In this document: positions 32,754 to 44,184 of the stretch, one piece after another
Numbering within the stretch: the stretch's first letter is position 1
Layout: every line of letters starts with the position of its first letter
Origin: Buxus sempervirens
Taxonomy: Eukaryota; Streptophyta; Magnoliopsida; Buxales; Buxaceae
Reading direction: 5' to 3'
DNA: 64,000 bases
NCBI GenBank assembly: GCA_947561395.2
Contig: OX387190.1
Span: 12,146,858 to 12,210,857 of the forward strand
Notes under the pieces: model-generated
What the model saw: only the letters and a program-made list of their open reading frames with translations
Databases searched by the model: none
What the model was told of the DNA's origin: nothing
Program-made: the position numbers and the translations under genes

Positions 32754-34955
32754 TGTAGACACCCCAAATTGCACAAACAATCATCAAAAATCATTATCTC
32801 CTTGAAAGCCAGCATAGAAATTGAAGAAAATGAATTTTTACCTGTATTCGGTAACTCAGGCCGGATACAAGTACTCCTCTGTGTATCCGGTGGAACATAC
32901 TGGATACAAGTGAGCCTTAGTGTATCCGGTATCATATACCGGATACCTTAAGGCCCTTGTGTATCCGGACTGATATACCGGATACATAAGTTTTGCTCAA
33001 AATTAGGGTTTTCCGAGAGCTTTTCACTTTTACCATTATATCCCTCATTAAATGAGGAGAAATCTCGGAAATAGCCTTAGGGTTAAGGTTGGTGGGCTAT
33101 AGACCTTAGGTTGTGTCTACCATTCTCACCAACCCTAACCCTAACATTTGCCTATAAATAGGAGGCTCCTCCTTAAGCAAATGGGAACCAACTCTTGTTT
33201 TGAATTCTCGCAAAGAAGAACTCCAAGAGAAGAAGGAAATCGCTGCGAGAGTGCTTCCAAAATCCAGGTAAGCCTCAAACCTCTCTTTAATTTCTGTATT
33301 TACATTCCTAGATCTAGATCTCTTCTTCTACCTTTCTGTAGTGTAAAGCCTTCTTTGTGTGTGAAAATCCTTCCCCGGCTCAAAGTATCTCGAGACTCCC
33401 CCTAGCCGTAAAACGTGGAGGCAGGATCTAGGAGAAACGAGACTGGGGATTGACCCTAGTGCTAGAACCCATGTAGCATAAGGCCTTTTGATTGATTGTA
33501 AACCGTTTCATATTCAAAGTACCCTTGATTATCTTGAAGAACCATGTTTAACGGGGAGAGAGAACAGAGGGAAACGATAATGGAACGGAACCCTAGGTTG
33601 TTTTAGAACCTTATTTTGATGCTTGCTATATTGTTCTATTGATCTTATATGGTTTCTCACATTTGCACATACATAGCACCATTTTGACGGGATAGGCTCA
33701 TATTTGGGGTTTATTACATTCATTATGATAAATCTCAAATAAATAGCCTCAATCAATTCTGGAGTGTTTTCAAGTGATTTTTTAAGGTTTTGGATTCATC
33801 TCACACACTTTATCACAGTTTTGAGTTGGTTTTACTCAAAAAGGGCCTAACTGGACAGCACCTGTACCCTGACTTCAGACTCATAACTTCATCGTCCGGA
33901 TGAATTTTGGAGCGATTCCAGAACCATGGGAAAGGTGAGGCTGTCTAGTTTTTGTCCACAAAATTTCATAAATTTCTATCGAACGGATTTTTTGACACCT
34001 CTCTGTCGAAGTTGAGTGGACAGTTCAGGTTCAAATATAGAACTTGTCACTTCGACGGACCGCCATGTGTTCGTTTTAAGTCCGATTCGAATGATTTTTG
34101 TTTCTGGGCACTCCTTTATGTCATTTTTCTGGGTAAATCTGTGATCTTCGGGGCCTGTTCGGGAGACCACCCAAGGCACATCCGAAGGGATTTTTGTATG
34201 AGGCTAGTTTCTTTTGAACGATGGTCATACAAACTTTATTCACACCAAATTTCGTGGATTTTTATGAAGTGGATGTTTCTATGCAATTTCCCAAAGTTGC
34301 CCACTCATCACTTTTAAAAATCCCCAGCAGCAACTTCAAAGGAGCATAACTCCTAGGAATTTTATCGGAATGAAGTGAAATTTTGCATGAGACTCTTATT
34401 TACTGTAATCTTTCAAATGAATTTAGTTTGGTTCAATTTAAAATGGTATTTGAATGATTTCAAGACAAATGGCATTACTTTTCACCGAATTTTCCAGATT
34501 TGATTCAACTTGGTTTTTGAATAAACTTGTGCTTTGATTTCCATCTTTTGAGATATTCCAGAAATGATATTGACATAAGAGAGGATCTAGAATCCATTTA
34601 GATCTTCATGTGAAAATATCATACATTGGTCCTTTTTCAAGGTTTTCTATGATTTTAGCAAGCTTTCTATTTTTGCATGAACATACACTTGGCAACCACT
34701 TTGTGTGGATGAATGGGGGTGCCTAACACCTTCCCCCGTTCATAATCTAATCCCCTTACCCATCTCTGGATTTGATTTTCAAGTAGGGTTATTTTTACCT
34801 TAGAATTGGCATTTTTGCACTTTTTAATGATTTTGAACATTTTGGTGTCCATTCTCACCTCAAAATTATGAATGGTAGCGACTCTCCAACTTTTATTTCG
34901 AGCCCCGTGTGTTGACGGAGGGATGATCATTCCGGTGATTTTTCCATGTCTCACA
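32754..34955 (+). repeat. 3' LTR of the inner element
   Basis: 2202 bp. It starts TGTAGACACCCC like its partner, then soon diverges. It lacks the palindrome block and has at least one further sizeable gap (opposite about 28760-28850). The hairpin array is at about 32850-32987 and a TATA-like CCTATAAATAGG at about 33151-33162. Confidence 0.85.
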
Positions 34956-34960
34956 CTGCC

Positions 34961-35644
34961 TTTGGAGGACATTCCCAACATCAACAAGCTCCAGCACATG
35001 ATGAGAATTTGAATTCACACCCAGTGCAATCTGCCCAAAATACCGGCAGACTGGCGGAAAATACTTCAGAGTTGAATGGATGCATTGAGGAACTTTTCCA
35101 CATCATTGACGCCAAGGAACCAAAGGAGACTCCTCTTATTATTGAGGAGCATGACGAACAATAGAAGATACTATCAGGCTCGGTTGCTAGAAAGAAGAGA
35201 CAAAGTCTAGTGATTATGTCACCATGACAAACTTTGAAAGCTTGCTGAGAAGGCATTATTTCTTGCTCTATGGCAAAAGCTACAAGATCATGTGGTGTGC
35301 TTCAAAATGTACCAAACTTTGCTACAACTGCCACATCTAGAAAATCTTCCCAGAACCAGCCATGAAACCAATAGAATGAGGATGCTCAAAATGAAGTCAA
35401 TTCTCATGGCGCGAAGGCGAGCGTGCAACAAAATTCGGACTTACATGTGGCATATCACGATATGAATGCTTATGTGGAGGAGATTTACTGGATGATGCTT
35501 GAAATATTTGCAGACAAGAAGCATGCCAAACAACCAGGAGGTGTCGTTGAGCGTCAAGATCCATTATTGAACATCGTCACTAGCAAACTAGCTAAGAAAT
35601 CTGCGAAGTTTGTTACACGGTCATATTTGAGAGACGTACTATGA
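34961..35644 (+). pseudogene. gag-like coding remnant of the outer element
   Basis: Short plus-strand open stretches rich in polar residues (for example HSQHQQAPAHDENLNS, then GCIEELFHIIDAKEPK) start right after the inner element and are followed at 35423-35644 by MNAYVEEIYWMMLEIF. They lie where gag would be, next to the primer-binding site at 26801 once the inner element is set aside. No gag motif or zinc knuckle is recognised. It is broken. Confidence 0.35.
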
Positions 35645-36230
35645 AAGAGAAGAAAAAGTTCGATGCTGAATTAGTCTGGTGGTGCGATTTTACTCCACCA
35701 TATCCACTTTCTCTACTGAACAAGGAAATGCAGCATGGTATTACAAAAGCTTCATGACAGGATTTTATATCCTAATGATTGCTAAAATCATGATAGCTTC
35801 ATTATCAAGCATATACTAGAGATCATTATAACATGACTAGCCATTTTATATTTGGGGGCTGGATCTTGTCAAGCTTGATGGCATGGATTTCAAACGCAAA
35901 GAAAATGAGATATTCTGAATGAACACATCTGAAGAGGTCAAATAGATGTCTCTTGGCAAGATGAACCTGACTCTCTGTCCAAGTCACTTTCTCAAAGGCT
36001 TCGACATAACCTCATCATTCTACTTCCTAACTTAGACTGCCAGTCCATATATCTCTTATTAAGACTTGAAGAATCTACAACAAAACGAGCAAAGAGTTGA
36101 ATTCAAGATAAAGCAATTTAAGTGAGATACGACAAAATATGTTGAATGTTAAGCTGCATGAGATAGAGAATGAGATGCTGAACGAGAACCTATACGAGAT
36201 ATTGTATGAGATTTGATTCTTCCGAGGCAA
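35645..36230. other. outer element interior, nothing recognised
   Basis: No motif, repeat or open frame above noise is seen. It belongs to the outer LTR element by position. Confidence 0.4.
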
Positions 36231-36234
36231 AATA

Positions 36235-37090
36235 TTGTGGATGGCACCGATCTGGCTAGCGATCTAGACGGGAGCCACATTCTTTATGTCAAAAGAGATC
36301 AGTCCTATAGGCCAAAGGTTTGTGCATGGCACCGATCTCACTGACGAGCTTGACGGGAGCCACATTCCTTATGGCCAGATTATCAACACCATGGATTTGT
36401 GTATGGCACCGATCTTGCTGACGAGCTTGACGGGAGCCACATTCCTTATGGTTGCATTATCAATGCCAATGGTTTGTGTATGGCACCGATCTTGCTAGCA
36501 AGCTTGACGGGAGTCACATTCCTCCTGGCAAGAGAGATTGCCAAAGGGTTTGTGTATGGCACCGATCTCACTGATGAGCTTGACGGGAGCCACATTCTTT
36601 ATGGTCATTAACAGCATAGGTTTGTGTATGGCACCGATCTCGTTGACGAGCTTGACAGGAGCCACATTCCTTATGGTTTCATTATCAATGCCAATGGTTT
36701 GTGTATGGCACTGATCTTGCTGACGAGCTTGACGGAAGCCACATTCCTCCTGGCAAGAAAGAGATTAGCCAAGGGTTTGTGTATGGCACCAATCTCGCTG
36801 ACAAGCTTGACGGGAGCCACATTCCTTATGGCCAGATTATTAACACCAAGGGTTTGTGCATGGCATCGATCTTGTTAACAAGCTTGACAGGAGCCACATT
36901 CCTTATGGCAAGTTTTCAAGACTAAGGGTTTGTGTGTGGCACCGATCTTGGTGACAAACTTAACGAGAGCCACATTCCCTATGGACGAGGTTATCAACGC
37001 CAAAGGATTATGTATGGCACCGATCTCACCGAGTGGTATAAGTGGACAGGAGCCACATTCTTTACACCCACTGGCATTACTTATGAAGAA
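36235..37090. repeat. tandem array of about 77-bp units in the outer element
   Basis: The core TATGGCACCGATCT recurs at about 36242, 36328, 36405, 36482, 36558, 36630, 36703, 36783, 36861, 36937 and 37016, giving steps of 72-86 bases. Each unit also holds GAGCTTGACGGGAGCCACATT. The period is not a multiple of three, so the apparent repeat proteins (MYGTDLADELDGSHIPYG) change frame from unit to unit and are probably not coding. Confidence 0.85.
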
Positions 37091-38410
37091 AAGGATTTGT
37101 TTATGGTACTTTTCTCGTCACAAAATACAAATGAATAGAAGCCACATTCCCTAAAAGCTGAAGACAATATTGAGTTGGGTGGAATGCCATAGAGTTATTA
37201 AAGAGGCTGACAAAATAAACCAAGGCGCATGATGACGAATCGAAGAAAGCATGAAAGCATACCTTTTTAGGGTATGTAACCACAATGCCTGGAAGGTTGT
37301 ATTAGTGCTTCAACGAAATGTGACAGAATTGTCAAGCCAAAAAGACAAGCATTTCTCCTTCGTCTTATCCATCTTGGCATAAAGCTTTTCTTCTACCAAC
37401 TGCGAGGGTAATAAATCAACGCTAAAGCCGACACTTGAAATCTTCATCTTGACCTAAGACTACTTACTGAGCAGAGGCCTTGTCAAAGCCAAACACTTTG
37501 CATGATGCATCTCATGAATATTTCAGTAAAGCTCCGTGAATAAGGTACCATGCCAGCCCCTACATCATCAACACAAGGATCAGAATTCTTGATTACTGCT
37601 ATCGCTTTTAGTAGTGGAACAAGATAGAATGACCTTTAGACATACCTTGCACTGAGACGCATCCTCAAAAGGAGAGGTGATCTATCAAGACATAAAACTA
37701 TAAGAACTATGATGAAGTATGCAATATGAGAAAGTTGAGTAGCAGATTTATCACCTATCTTCAAAAGCTTTGACAGACTATCCTTGGTTTTCGTTGAAGT
37801 CTTCTTCTTCTTTGTTGCTTTATTCCATGATGAAGAAGCCCTTAAAAGATTTTGACGCAAGTGCAAGACATGTAGAAGATGAGAAAGGAGCTTCGATTGG
37901 TGTGCCACGTTCGTGAGTATGCCAAGACAATCATGAGAAGCCTTCTGAATGCATATCTGTTCACAAGGATAAGTTCTAGAAGATTCCTGTCAGAAAAACG
38001 TGGATATCGACTTACTTGTCATATGCCAACATTCGAGCAGAGAAGATAAAAAAATTTGAACAAGTCCAAACTATCTAATGATGTGGTGTGGATTATGGCA
38101 ACGCAAAGAGAGACACCCACCGTGACGATCCATGGATGGACGATGGCGTGATGATAGCTAAGTAGATCTGATCACTCGGCATGAAGCTGTCCCAGGTCAC
38201 TTATGCTGCTTCTTCAAACCCAGCTTCTATATCAAAGATGAAAGTGATACATCAATACAAGGGGCTATGCCCAGCTATCTCCAAGCCCAAGGCAATTTCA
38301 TTCGGCAGACTATAAGGTGCTCGGCATCATCCTACTTGATAGATTCTTTAGCTCCAGTGGGTGCAAATTCGTCAAAATCAGGTATGAACCAATACACTCA
38401 ATTGGCTGAG
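37091..38410. other. outer element interior, nothing recognised
   Basis: Mixed-composition sequence with short open frames only. No RT, integrase or protease motif was found on either strand. Confidence 0.4.
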
Positions 38411-38890
38411 TTCTAATCCGCTTGTGGCCCTGCGGGCACGGATTCAAACATGAACATGCTTCCAGCGGGCGCAAGTTCATCTAAGCAAGCCAAGCCTAAA
38501 TCCGCTTGTGACCCTGTGGGCACGAATCTAGGCACGAACACGCTTGGCCCTACGGGCACGAGTTCATCATGTCAGGCAAGGCTGGAATCCGCTTATGGCC
38601 CTGCGGGCACGGATCCAAGCACGAATACACTTCCAGCGGGCGCGAATTCGTTAAAGTCAAGCCAAGCTCAAACCCGCTTGTGGCCCTGTGGGCACAGATT
38701 CGGGCATGAACCAGCATGGCACTATGAACGTAAGTTCATCATGTCAGGCTAGGCCGGGATCCGCTTGTGGCCCTGTGGGCACTGATCCAAGCACAAACTC
38801 ATTTGGCCCTGCGGGCGCGAGTTTGTAAGGTCAAGCCAGGCCCAAACCTGCTTGTGGCCCTGCAAGCACGGATTCGGGCATGAAATTAGT
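38410..38890. repeat. tandem array of about 85-bp units in the outer element
   Basis: The core CCGCTTGTGGCCCTGCGGG recurs near 38418, 38502, 38589, 38674, 38760 and 38847, a step of 84-87 bases. It is GC-richer than the surroundings. Confidence 0.85.
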
Positions 38891-38899
38891 CACGGGTTC

Positions 38900-40250
38900 G
38901 CTGAATTTCATGGGTGCCAATCAAAATCCTGCATGTCTGCTTGATTACCTGTCGTGTATTTGCCTTATTGCTTCCTTTAAATCCTTGAAAAGTGTTTTTG
39001 TTGGTACACCTGTTCAAAAGAAAAGAAGAGAAAAATCTACGTTAGACGTATAGTAAAGAATAATATGTATGAGTAAATTTAAAAGATAAAGTAATAAAAA
39101 AAATATAAGAGAAAGGAAAATCATTTGTTGGGCTCGCCATGTGCAACGTCGTTTGGTGTCATGAAGTGGGGGGGCTTTCCAACTCTGAAACCCAGCCGAT
39201 GTGTATCTGGGTTGTTTTAAAAAAAAAAATTTTTTTTCTTTTTGTGAAAAGAATGATGGCGTAACGTCTCATGAATCATACATGAAGAAAGAAAGACTTG
39301 TGTGGATTTGTGTGGGTGTCAGACCCTATGTTGAAAAAAAAAGGGTGGAAGAACAGATAGAGAGAACCAAGGAGAGAGAGGTGGAGGAAGAATGAGAGAT
39401 CAAAAAAAAAAAGAACGAAAAAGAAACAAAGTAAGGAAAGAGAGGAGGGTGTGTATTAAAGAAAGAGAATGAGAATGAATGAGATGTGAAAAAAAAAACT
39501 AAACTAAAAAGAAGAACGCAGGAGAGAGAGGGAGAATAAAGAAGAAAGAAAGATTAAAAATATATATATACATATAAATCTCTTGGGCTTGTCATGTGCC
39601 CAAGAAAAACTTTGGTATATGTGCCCTGGCTTGGAAGTCTTCGCACAGGTTAAACAGAGAAAAGACAGAGAGATGGGTAATGAAGAAAGATAGGAAAAAA
39701 AAAAGTGTGGCATGTCAAGTTCGCTTATGCGGGCCTGACAACATGAAACAAAAGGAGTGGGAAGAGAGAGAGAGAGAGAGAGAGAGTATACGTATGAAAA
39801 AAACAAAACAAAGTTTAAAAAATACCTCGATTCAAAAGTTGAGCGATCCGTAACTTTAAATTTGAAGAGAATTGACCGTCAAAGCATAAAATTGAAAATT
39901 GAGATCAGTAACAGGTATTTATAAATTTTCTGTATGGGATTACTTAGTTGATAAGGACTCTTAACTTCCTTGAGTTGGATTTTAAATCCAACTTTATCTT
40001 TAAGCAATTATATTTTCTCTTTAATTAGTTAGAGTTAGAATGTAACTCTAACAATTAAAATCCTACACAACTTTTACTTGAAATTGAGCTTTAGCTATGA
40101 GAATTTGAGTCCAACTCTGCCTCTAACCTGTCAAAGCAGTTAATTTAATTGAGACATATTTATCAAGTTAAAATTAGTCAAATATTGCTAATTACCAAAA
40201 TACCCCATATATTTGTATTTTTTCTTTTGGCACTTGAAAATTGCCAAAAC
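38900..40250. other. outer element interior: purine-rich tract, then AT-rich tail
   Basis: From about 39320 to 39840 the plus strand is strongly AG-rich (AGAGAGAG, AAAGAAAG), including an (AG)n run near 39763-39786. The rest is AT-rich. No coding is supported. Confidence 0.6.
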
Positions 40251-40266
40251 GCAAAAGGGGGCTTAA

Positions 40267-41268
40267 TGTAGATGACCATTTTTGTAACTTGATACATCAC
40301 CTATATAATGATTCGGCATGGATGATTTATCACATGATAGAAACAGATTTGTCATAGGTTATCTGTCACCTGATAGAAGCAACCCGTCATGGGTCATCTA
40401 TTATCCAACAGAGTAGCCTGTCATAGGTTATTTGTTACCCGACAATAACAATAATAGTAAAATATGACATGATTTATTTATATTATATGTATCTGGCATA
40501 TTGGAGTGGAGATCTCCGTCTTGGGTGAAAGCCCACTTGGGGGGGGGGGGTTTCTAGCGGTCCTTAAGGTGTGGCGGACACGGGCGTGGGAATCGTCGGC
40601 AGCCAGTGACGAATCACGGCATGTCAACCTAGAATGACGAAGACGTCAAGTGATTTATAATTCCACATCTTGACATGTGGGACCCAATATACAAATCAAA
40701 GAACTCTATCTTTTATCAGCACTATCTCTTATTTCTTTCTTATCATGAACCTAGACATTTATGAGATCAGATTCGAGATAAATATGAGAACATCTTAAGC
40801 CTCAGATTGTGACACTTGTCACAATCCTAGAGACACATTCCTTCTATAAATATAAGAACCCTCTTCCATTTGAGCACCGCCCTGGATCTTTGGCTGCTGA
40901 GAGCAGTACTTCTTTTCCTTTGGACCTTCTCCAAGTCTACCAGAAATTCTCTAAGTCCATCTTTGGATTTCTGTCTTCTACACTTTCTGGAACCATGAAA
41001 GGAGCTCTCTGGCTTGGCATTTGTGAAGAACACTTGAGTATCTCCCGTCTCTCATTCTAGCCATTGCCTAACTCTCACGCCTTATCGACTCCAACCCTTC
41101 TTCTGTTCAATAACGACGCGAGAACGGCTGTTGAGTCGGCGGTTTAGGCCAACGTCGGACATACCTCTCCTACTCAGAATTGAGATATGAAGACACGTCA
41201 TCGGCATTTTGACACCGTGGAGATAACATTGGACACGTGGACGTGGATTCAAAAAAAAGGCACCTACA
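40267..41268 (+). repeat. 3' LTR of the outer element
   Basis: 1002 bp. It starts TGTAGATGACC and ends GGCACCTACA. It is preceded by the polypurine tract AAAAGGGGGCTTAA and followed by TAGTC. About 2-3% different from 25790-26795 by eye. Confidence 0.9.
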
Positions 41269-41273
41269 TAGTC

Positions 41274-42275
41274 TTACCATACAATGCGCCTCTTTAGGAT
41301 GCAGATGACCATATAAAACCACATCATCCACAAACATAAGGTGGGTCACAGCAGGACTTCCACGCTTTAATTTAATTCCCCGAAACCTCCCATCTAATTA
41401 TGCTTGAGAAATTTCCAAACTTAGTACCTGGTGACAAAGGATAAAGAGGTAGAGAGAGAGGGGATCTCCTTGTCAGAGACCTCTGGAGGGATGAATTTGA
41501 CCAATAGGTGATCCGTTAAGCATAATACTAAAAGTAGCAGTGGATACACACTTCATAATCAGGTTAGTTATCTGAGAATTAAAACCAAACGCCAAAAGAA
41601 CAGTTCTGAGAAAATTCCAATTAACCCGATCATATGCTTTAGAAAATCCAACTTTAAGGCATACCAACCTTGAGGATACTTCTGTCTCCTTTTGGACTTT
41701 TGTGATTTCTTCTTTTTCTTGTGAAAAAAATAAGCAATCTCATCATGAATAAGAATATTATCACGTATATGACGACCTAGAACAAAAGCTGCTTGATGTG
41801 GGGCTATCAGCTGTGGCATCAGAGGTCTAATTCGTTTAACCAATAATTTGGAAATAATCTTGTTAAGGACATTGCACAAACTAATAGGACGGAATTGGCT
41901 TAACTGACGAGGATTAGATACCTTGGGAATCAACACTATGAATGTGTGATTGATCCTATCAGGCAGAGAGCCTGACTCAAAGAAAGTCTGTACAGCTTTA
42001 GTCACCTCCGGCCCTACTATGTCGCAGTATCTTTGGTAAAAGACTGCAGGGAAACCATCCGGCCCAGGCGCTTTGAAAGGAGACAAACTTCTAACTACTC
42101 CCCAAACCTCATCGGTAGCAGGTACCTGAGATAGGATTGCATTTTGTACTTCAGATATTTGAGGTGAGATAAGACCTGTCAATTGGAAAGTCATCCACTG
42201 GAACTGATCCCTGAACAAATAATCAAAATATGAGATGACATGAGATTTCAAAGCTTTCTGTTCAGTAATTTCCAC
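41274..42275 (-). pseudogene. LINE-B reverse transcriptase
   Basis: The minus strand reads FKAPGPDGFPAVFYQRY, QFRPISLCNVLNKIISKLLV and APHQAAFVLGRHIRDNILI in the open stretch 41568-42275. It continues in another frame with VGFSKAYDRVNWNFLRTVLL and IMLNGSPIGQIHPSRGL (41473-41667), and has an FVDD active-site box at about 41321-41334 (reading THLMFVDDVVLYG). A frame change lies near 41640-41670. The LTR element is inserted just after the FVDD box. Confidence 0.85.
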
Positions 42276-42408
42276 ATTATCTGAATCCTTAAGTGAAAAA
42301 AATATAATTCTTCTGCCTCCGAATAAGTGTTGATTTATGGAAGAATTTTGTGTTTAAATCTCCATATTGAAGCCATTTAACCCATGACTTTTGATACCAC
42401 AAGAGTTC

Positions 42409-43413
42409 CTACTGGGATAGTAATTTTGAATATTCTTGTATGAGAGTCTTCTCAGATTCAATGAGATGAGGCGCTCCTGACTCAAAGATAGCTTCTTGCA
42501 CCATCTGGGGTTGATTTTTCAATTGAATTAAACGATCATGGAGATTCCTGACGCAGGTTTTGTTCCATTTTTTAAGTTCCCATGCAAGATTGCTCAACCT
42601 TGAGGAAATTGGCATCGTAAAATGAGCTTTTTCCCAGACTTCTTTAATGACTGTCATGCATGTGTCTTCTTCCATCCATAAGGCTTCAAATCTGAATGGC
42701 CTTCGACAACCCCTGTTCTCATGAAGAAGTTCAATAACCATAGAGCAGTGATCGAAGGCAATAATTGGTTGTGAGTAAATAAGAGGGTGAGGACAAAAAA
42801 CAAAAAAGTTAGAAGTTACAAATCCTCTGTCAAGCTTTTCAGAAATGCGGCGACGACCTTGATGCCCATTGGTCCAAGTAAACTGAGGACCCTTCATAGC
42901 CAACTCACATAAATTACAATTATTAACAAAATTAAAAAAAGCTTCTGTCTGATGGCAATTGAGGGGCGCTCCTTCGCGTTTATTTGAATCACACATGGCA
43001 TTAAAATCTCCTATGATTAAAACTGGTTCATCAGTCATGCGACACAGATTCTCAATAAGGCACCACTGATGACGTTGGAATTGAAGCCGAGAGCTAGGAT
43101 GAACAAATATAATATTGCAAGATTTGTCTCTAAATGTCATCTGCAATTCCAACAACCAGTCAGTAGTAAACAAGATAGAAACAGAAACATTAAAGGACCA
43201 CGAAATGAGGAAGCCTTCACGTCGACCAACAGCAGGTTGGACAAAATAGTTAGAAAATCCAGATTTCCGTGCCACTCAAGAGGCAGCGGTGTCTTGGATC
43301 AGCGTTTCCGATAACAAGATTAAATCCGGGGAGTGGGCTGATATCTGATCGATTAGATGTTGTTGATTTGCAGACCTCCCCAATCCATGACAATTCCAAA
43401 ACAGAAATTTCAT
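42409..43413 (-). pseudogene. LINE-B endonuclease and ORF2 start
   Basis: ORF2 starts at the ATG complementary to 43411-43413 (MKFLFWNCHGLGRSANQ, the usual W-N-C-x-G box). A TGA near 43274 breaks it, then 288 codons (42409-43275) are open: VGRREGFLISWSFNVSVS, VLIIGDFNAMCD (GDFN box intact), GPQFTWTNGHQGRRRI and IIAFDHCSM (FDH where SDH is usual). The stop at 43274 and the altered SDH box suggest a dead copy with few changes. Confidence 0.85.
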
Positions 43414-43510
43414 TTGGAAGAATTCGAAGGAGGGTCGAGGAAGGTGTGAGGAGTAAACTCACCAGACTCTGCAAGTTTTCTTTTCTTGGTGATATTTGAC
43501 TCCAAAATAT
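43414..43510 (-). pseudogene. LINE-B ORF1 last codons
   Basis: Minus-strand coding NITKKRKLAESGEFTPHTF ends in a stop (TGA) that overlaps the ORF2 ATG. Upstream no ORF1 domain can be followed, so LINE-B is 5'-truncated around 43510-43540. Confidence 0.55.
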
Positions 43511-43539
43511 TGGAATTTTTTATTTTACGTTGATCTGTA

Positions 43540-44184
43540 GCTTTTGTAATTAATCATGAAATTCATGTCCCTTTGGAGGGATATAAAGGGTCAAAACGTG
43601 ATGATTCTCAGGGACTACAAAGGGATATAAGTGGTCAAAACATGATGAGTACTACAAAGGGATCCAACGTTAAGTTTATGTACCAAAGGAAGAGAATAAC
43701 ATCACTTAATAATTATTCCATAATTATTTTCCATTGATATACATACGGGTTTACGTACTTGTTACATAGTGACCAACCAGATCTTATGCATCTGCTCCTT
43801 TCAACCTTCCCCTCCCTCTCTCCCTTTCACACACGCAACAACGAGCATGTGCTGGCCAGAGCGACTCACCATGCCAAGATTGGCCAACCCCATTTTCCAT
43901 TATAGTTTTAATGGACCCCTAAAGGTGGAAAAACAACACTAGAATGTTCTTGACCCAACATTTACATTGTCAAGTTCGCTTGGAATAGGATGAAAGGATT
44001 TACGTTCAAAAAAAAAACTACAAAGAATCTCTTGCTAATTTTTCTCTTTGAATCCTTTTTCCAAGGTTCACACAAGAAAATGCAAAGAGAAGAAGAACTA
44101 TCATTAAGAGATTATGCAAAATTTTGAAAGGAACCCTAAATAGAAAATAAAATGAAACAAATTAATTTCCTTCAAAAAGGATAA
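43540..44184. other. intergenic, short imperfect repeats
   Basis: Near 43568-43670 there are two or three imperfect copies of a unit with AAAGGGATATAA and GGTCAAAACRTGATGA. The rest shows no coding or terminal repeats. It is GC-poor. Confidence 0.4.

Larger units (their letters stand above)
26914..34955 (+). mobile_element. non-autonomous LTR retrotransposon (inner), TSD CTGCC, with a DUF7745-like reading frame
   Basis: LTR-like ends (26914-29688 and 32754-34955), both starting TGTAGACACCCC and ending GTCTCACA, are flanked by CTGCC at 26909-26913 and 34956-34960. A primer-binding site TGGCGACTCTGCTGGGGA lies at 29691-29708 and a purine-rich tract (GCAAAGAGGGGCAGT) ends at 32753. The interior (29689-32753) has a two-part DUF7745-like coding region and no gag, RT or integrase. 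The two LTRs differ in length (2775 and 2202 bp) and by roughly 8-10% in aligned parts by eye. The element sits at the start of the coding part of the outer element. Confidence 0.85.
25790..41268 (+). mobile_element. non-autonomous LTR retrotransposon (outer, Ogre/Tat-like primer site) containing a nested 8-kb element
   Basis: LTRs of about 1.0 kb (25790-26795 and 40267-41268) are flanked by CAGTC (25785-25789) and TAGTC (41269-41273), a target duplication with one mismatch, inside LINE-B. A primer-binding site TGGCGACTCTGTTGGGGA starts at 26801. A polypurine tract (AAAAGGGGGCTTAA) ends at 40266. Without the guest it is about 7.4 kb. The interior has only short gag-like reading (34961-35644) and two tandem arrays, with no RT or integrase, so it is non-autonomous (LARD-like). 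The LTRs differ by about 2-3% by eye, which suggests a young insertion. The plus orientation follows from PBS left, PPT right. Confidence 0.85.
20232..43510 (-). mobile_element. LINE-B: second L1-type LINE, split by two LTR-element insertions
   Basis: A minus-strand LINE can be followed from the ORF1 end and ORF2 start (43413) through endonuclease (42409-43413) and RT (41274-42275). Beyond the 15.5-kb LTR element it continues with the end of RT and the linker (25005-25784), and beyond the 3.5-kb solo LTR with zf-RVT (20892-21501) and RNase H (20277-20800). Its 3' end is marked by T-runs at 20232-20262 on the plus strand. Net length is about 4.3 kb, so the 5' end is truncated within ORF1 near 43510. 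The ORF1 end overlaps the ORF2 start (the stop TGA overlaps ATGA). Stops and frame changes are fewer than in LINE-A. Confidence 0.85.

Noticed and set aside
36286-37154. Apparent repeat proteins of the MYGTDLADELDGSHIPYG type
   Set aside because: The 77-bp period shifts frame with every unit, and no long single frame spans the array.
36235-38890. CRISPR-like arrays
   Set aside because: These are head-to-tail tandem repeats without unique spacers, in a plant retroelement.
39201-39853. Arg/Glu-rich and Leu/Ser-rich open frames
   Set aside because: AG-rich low-complexity sequence; no motif and no conserved start.
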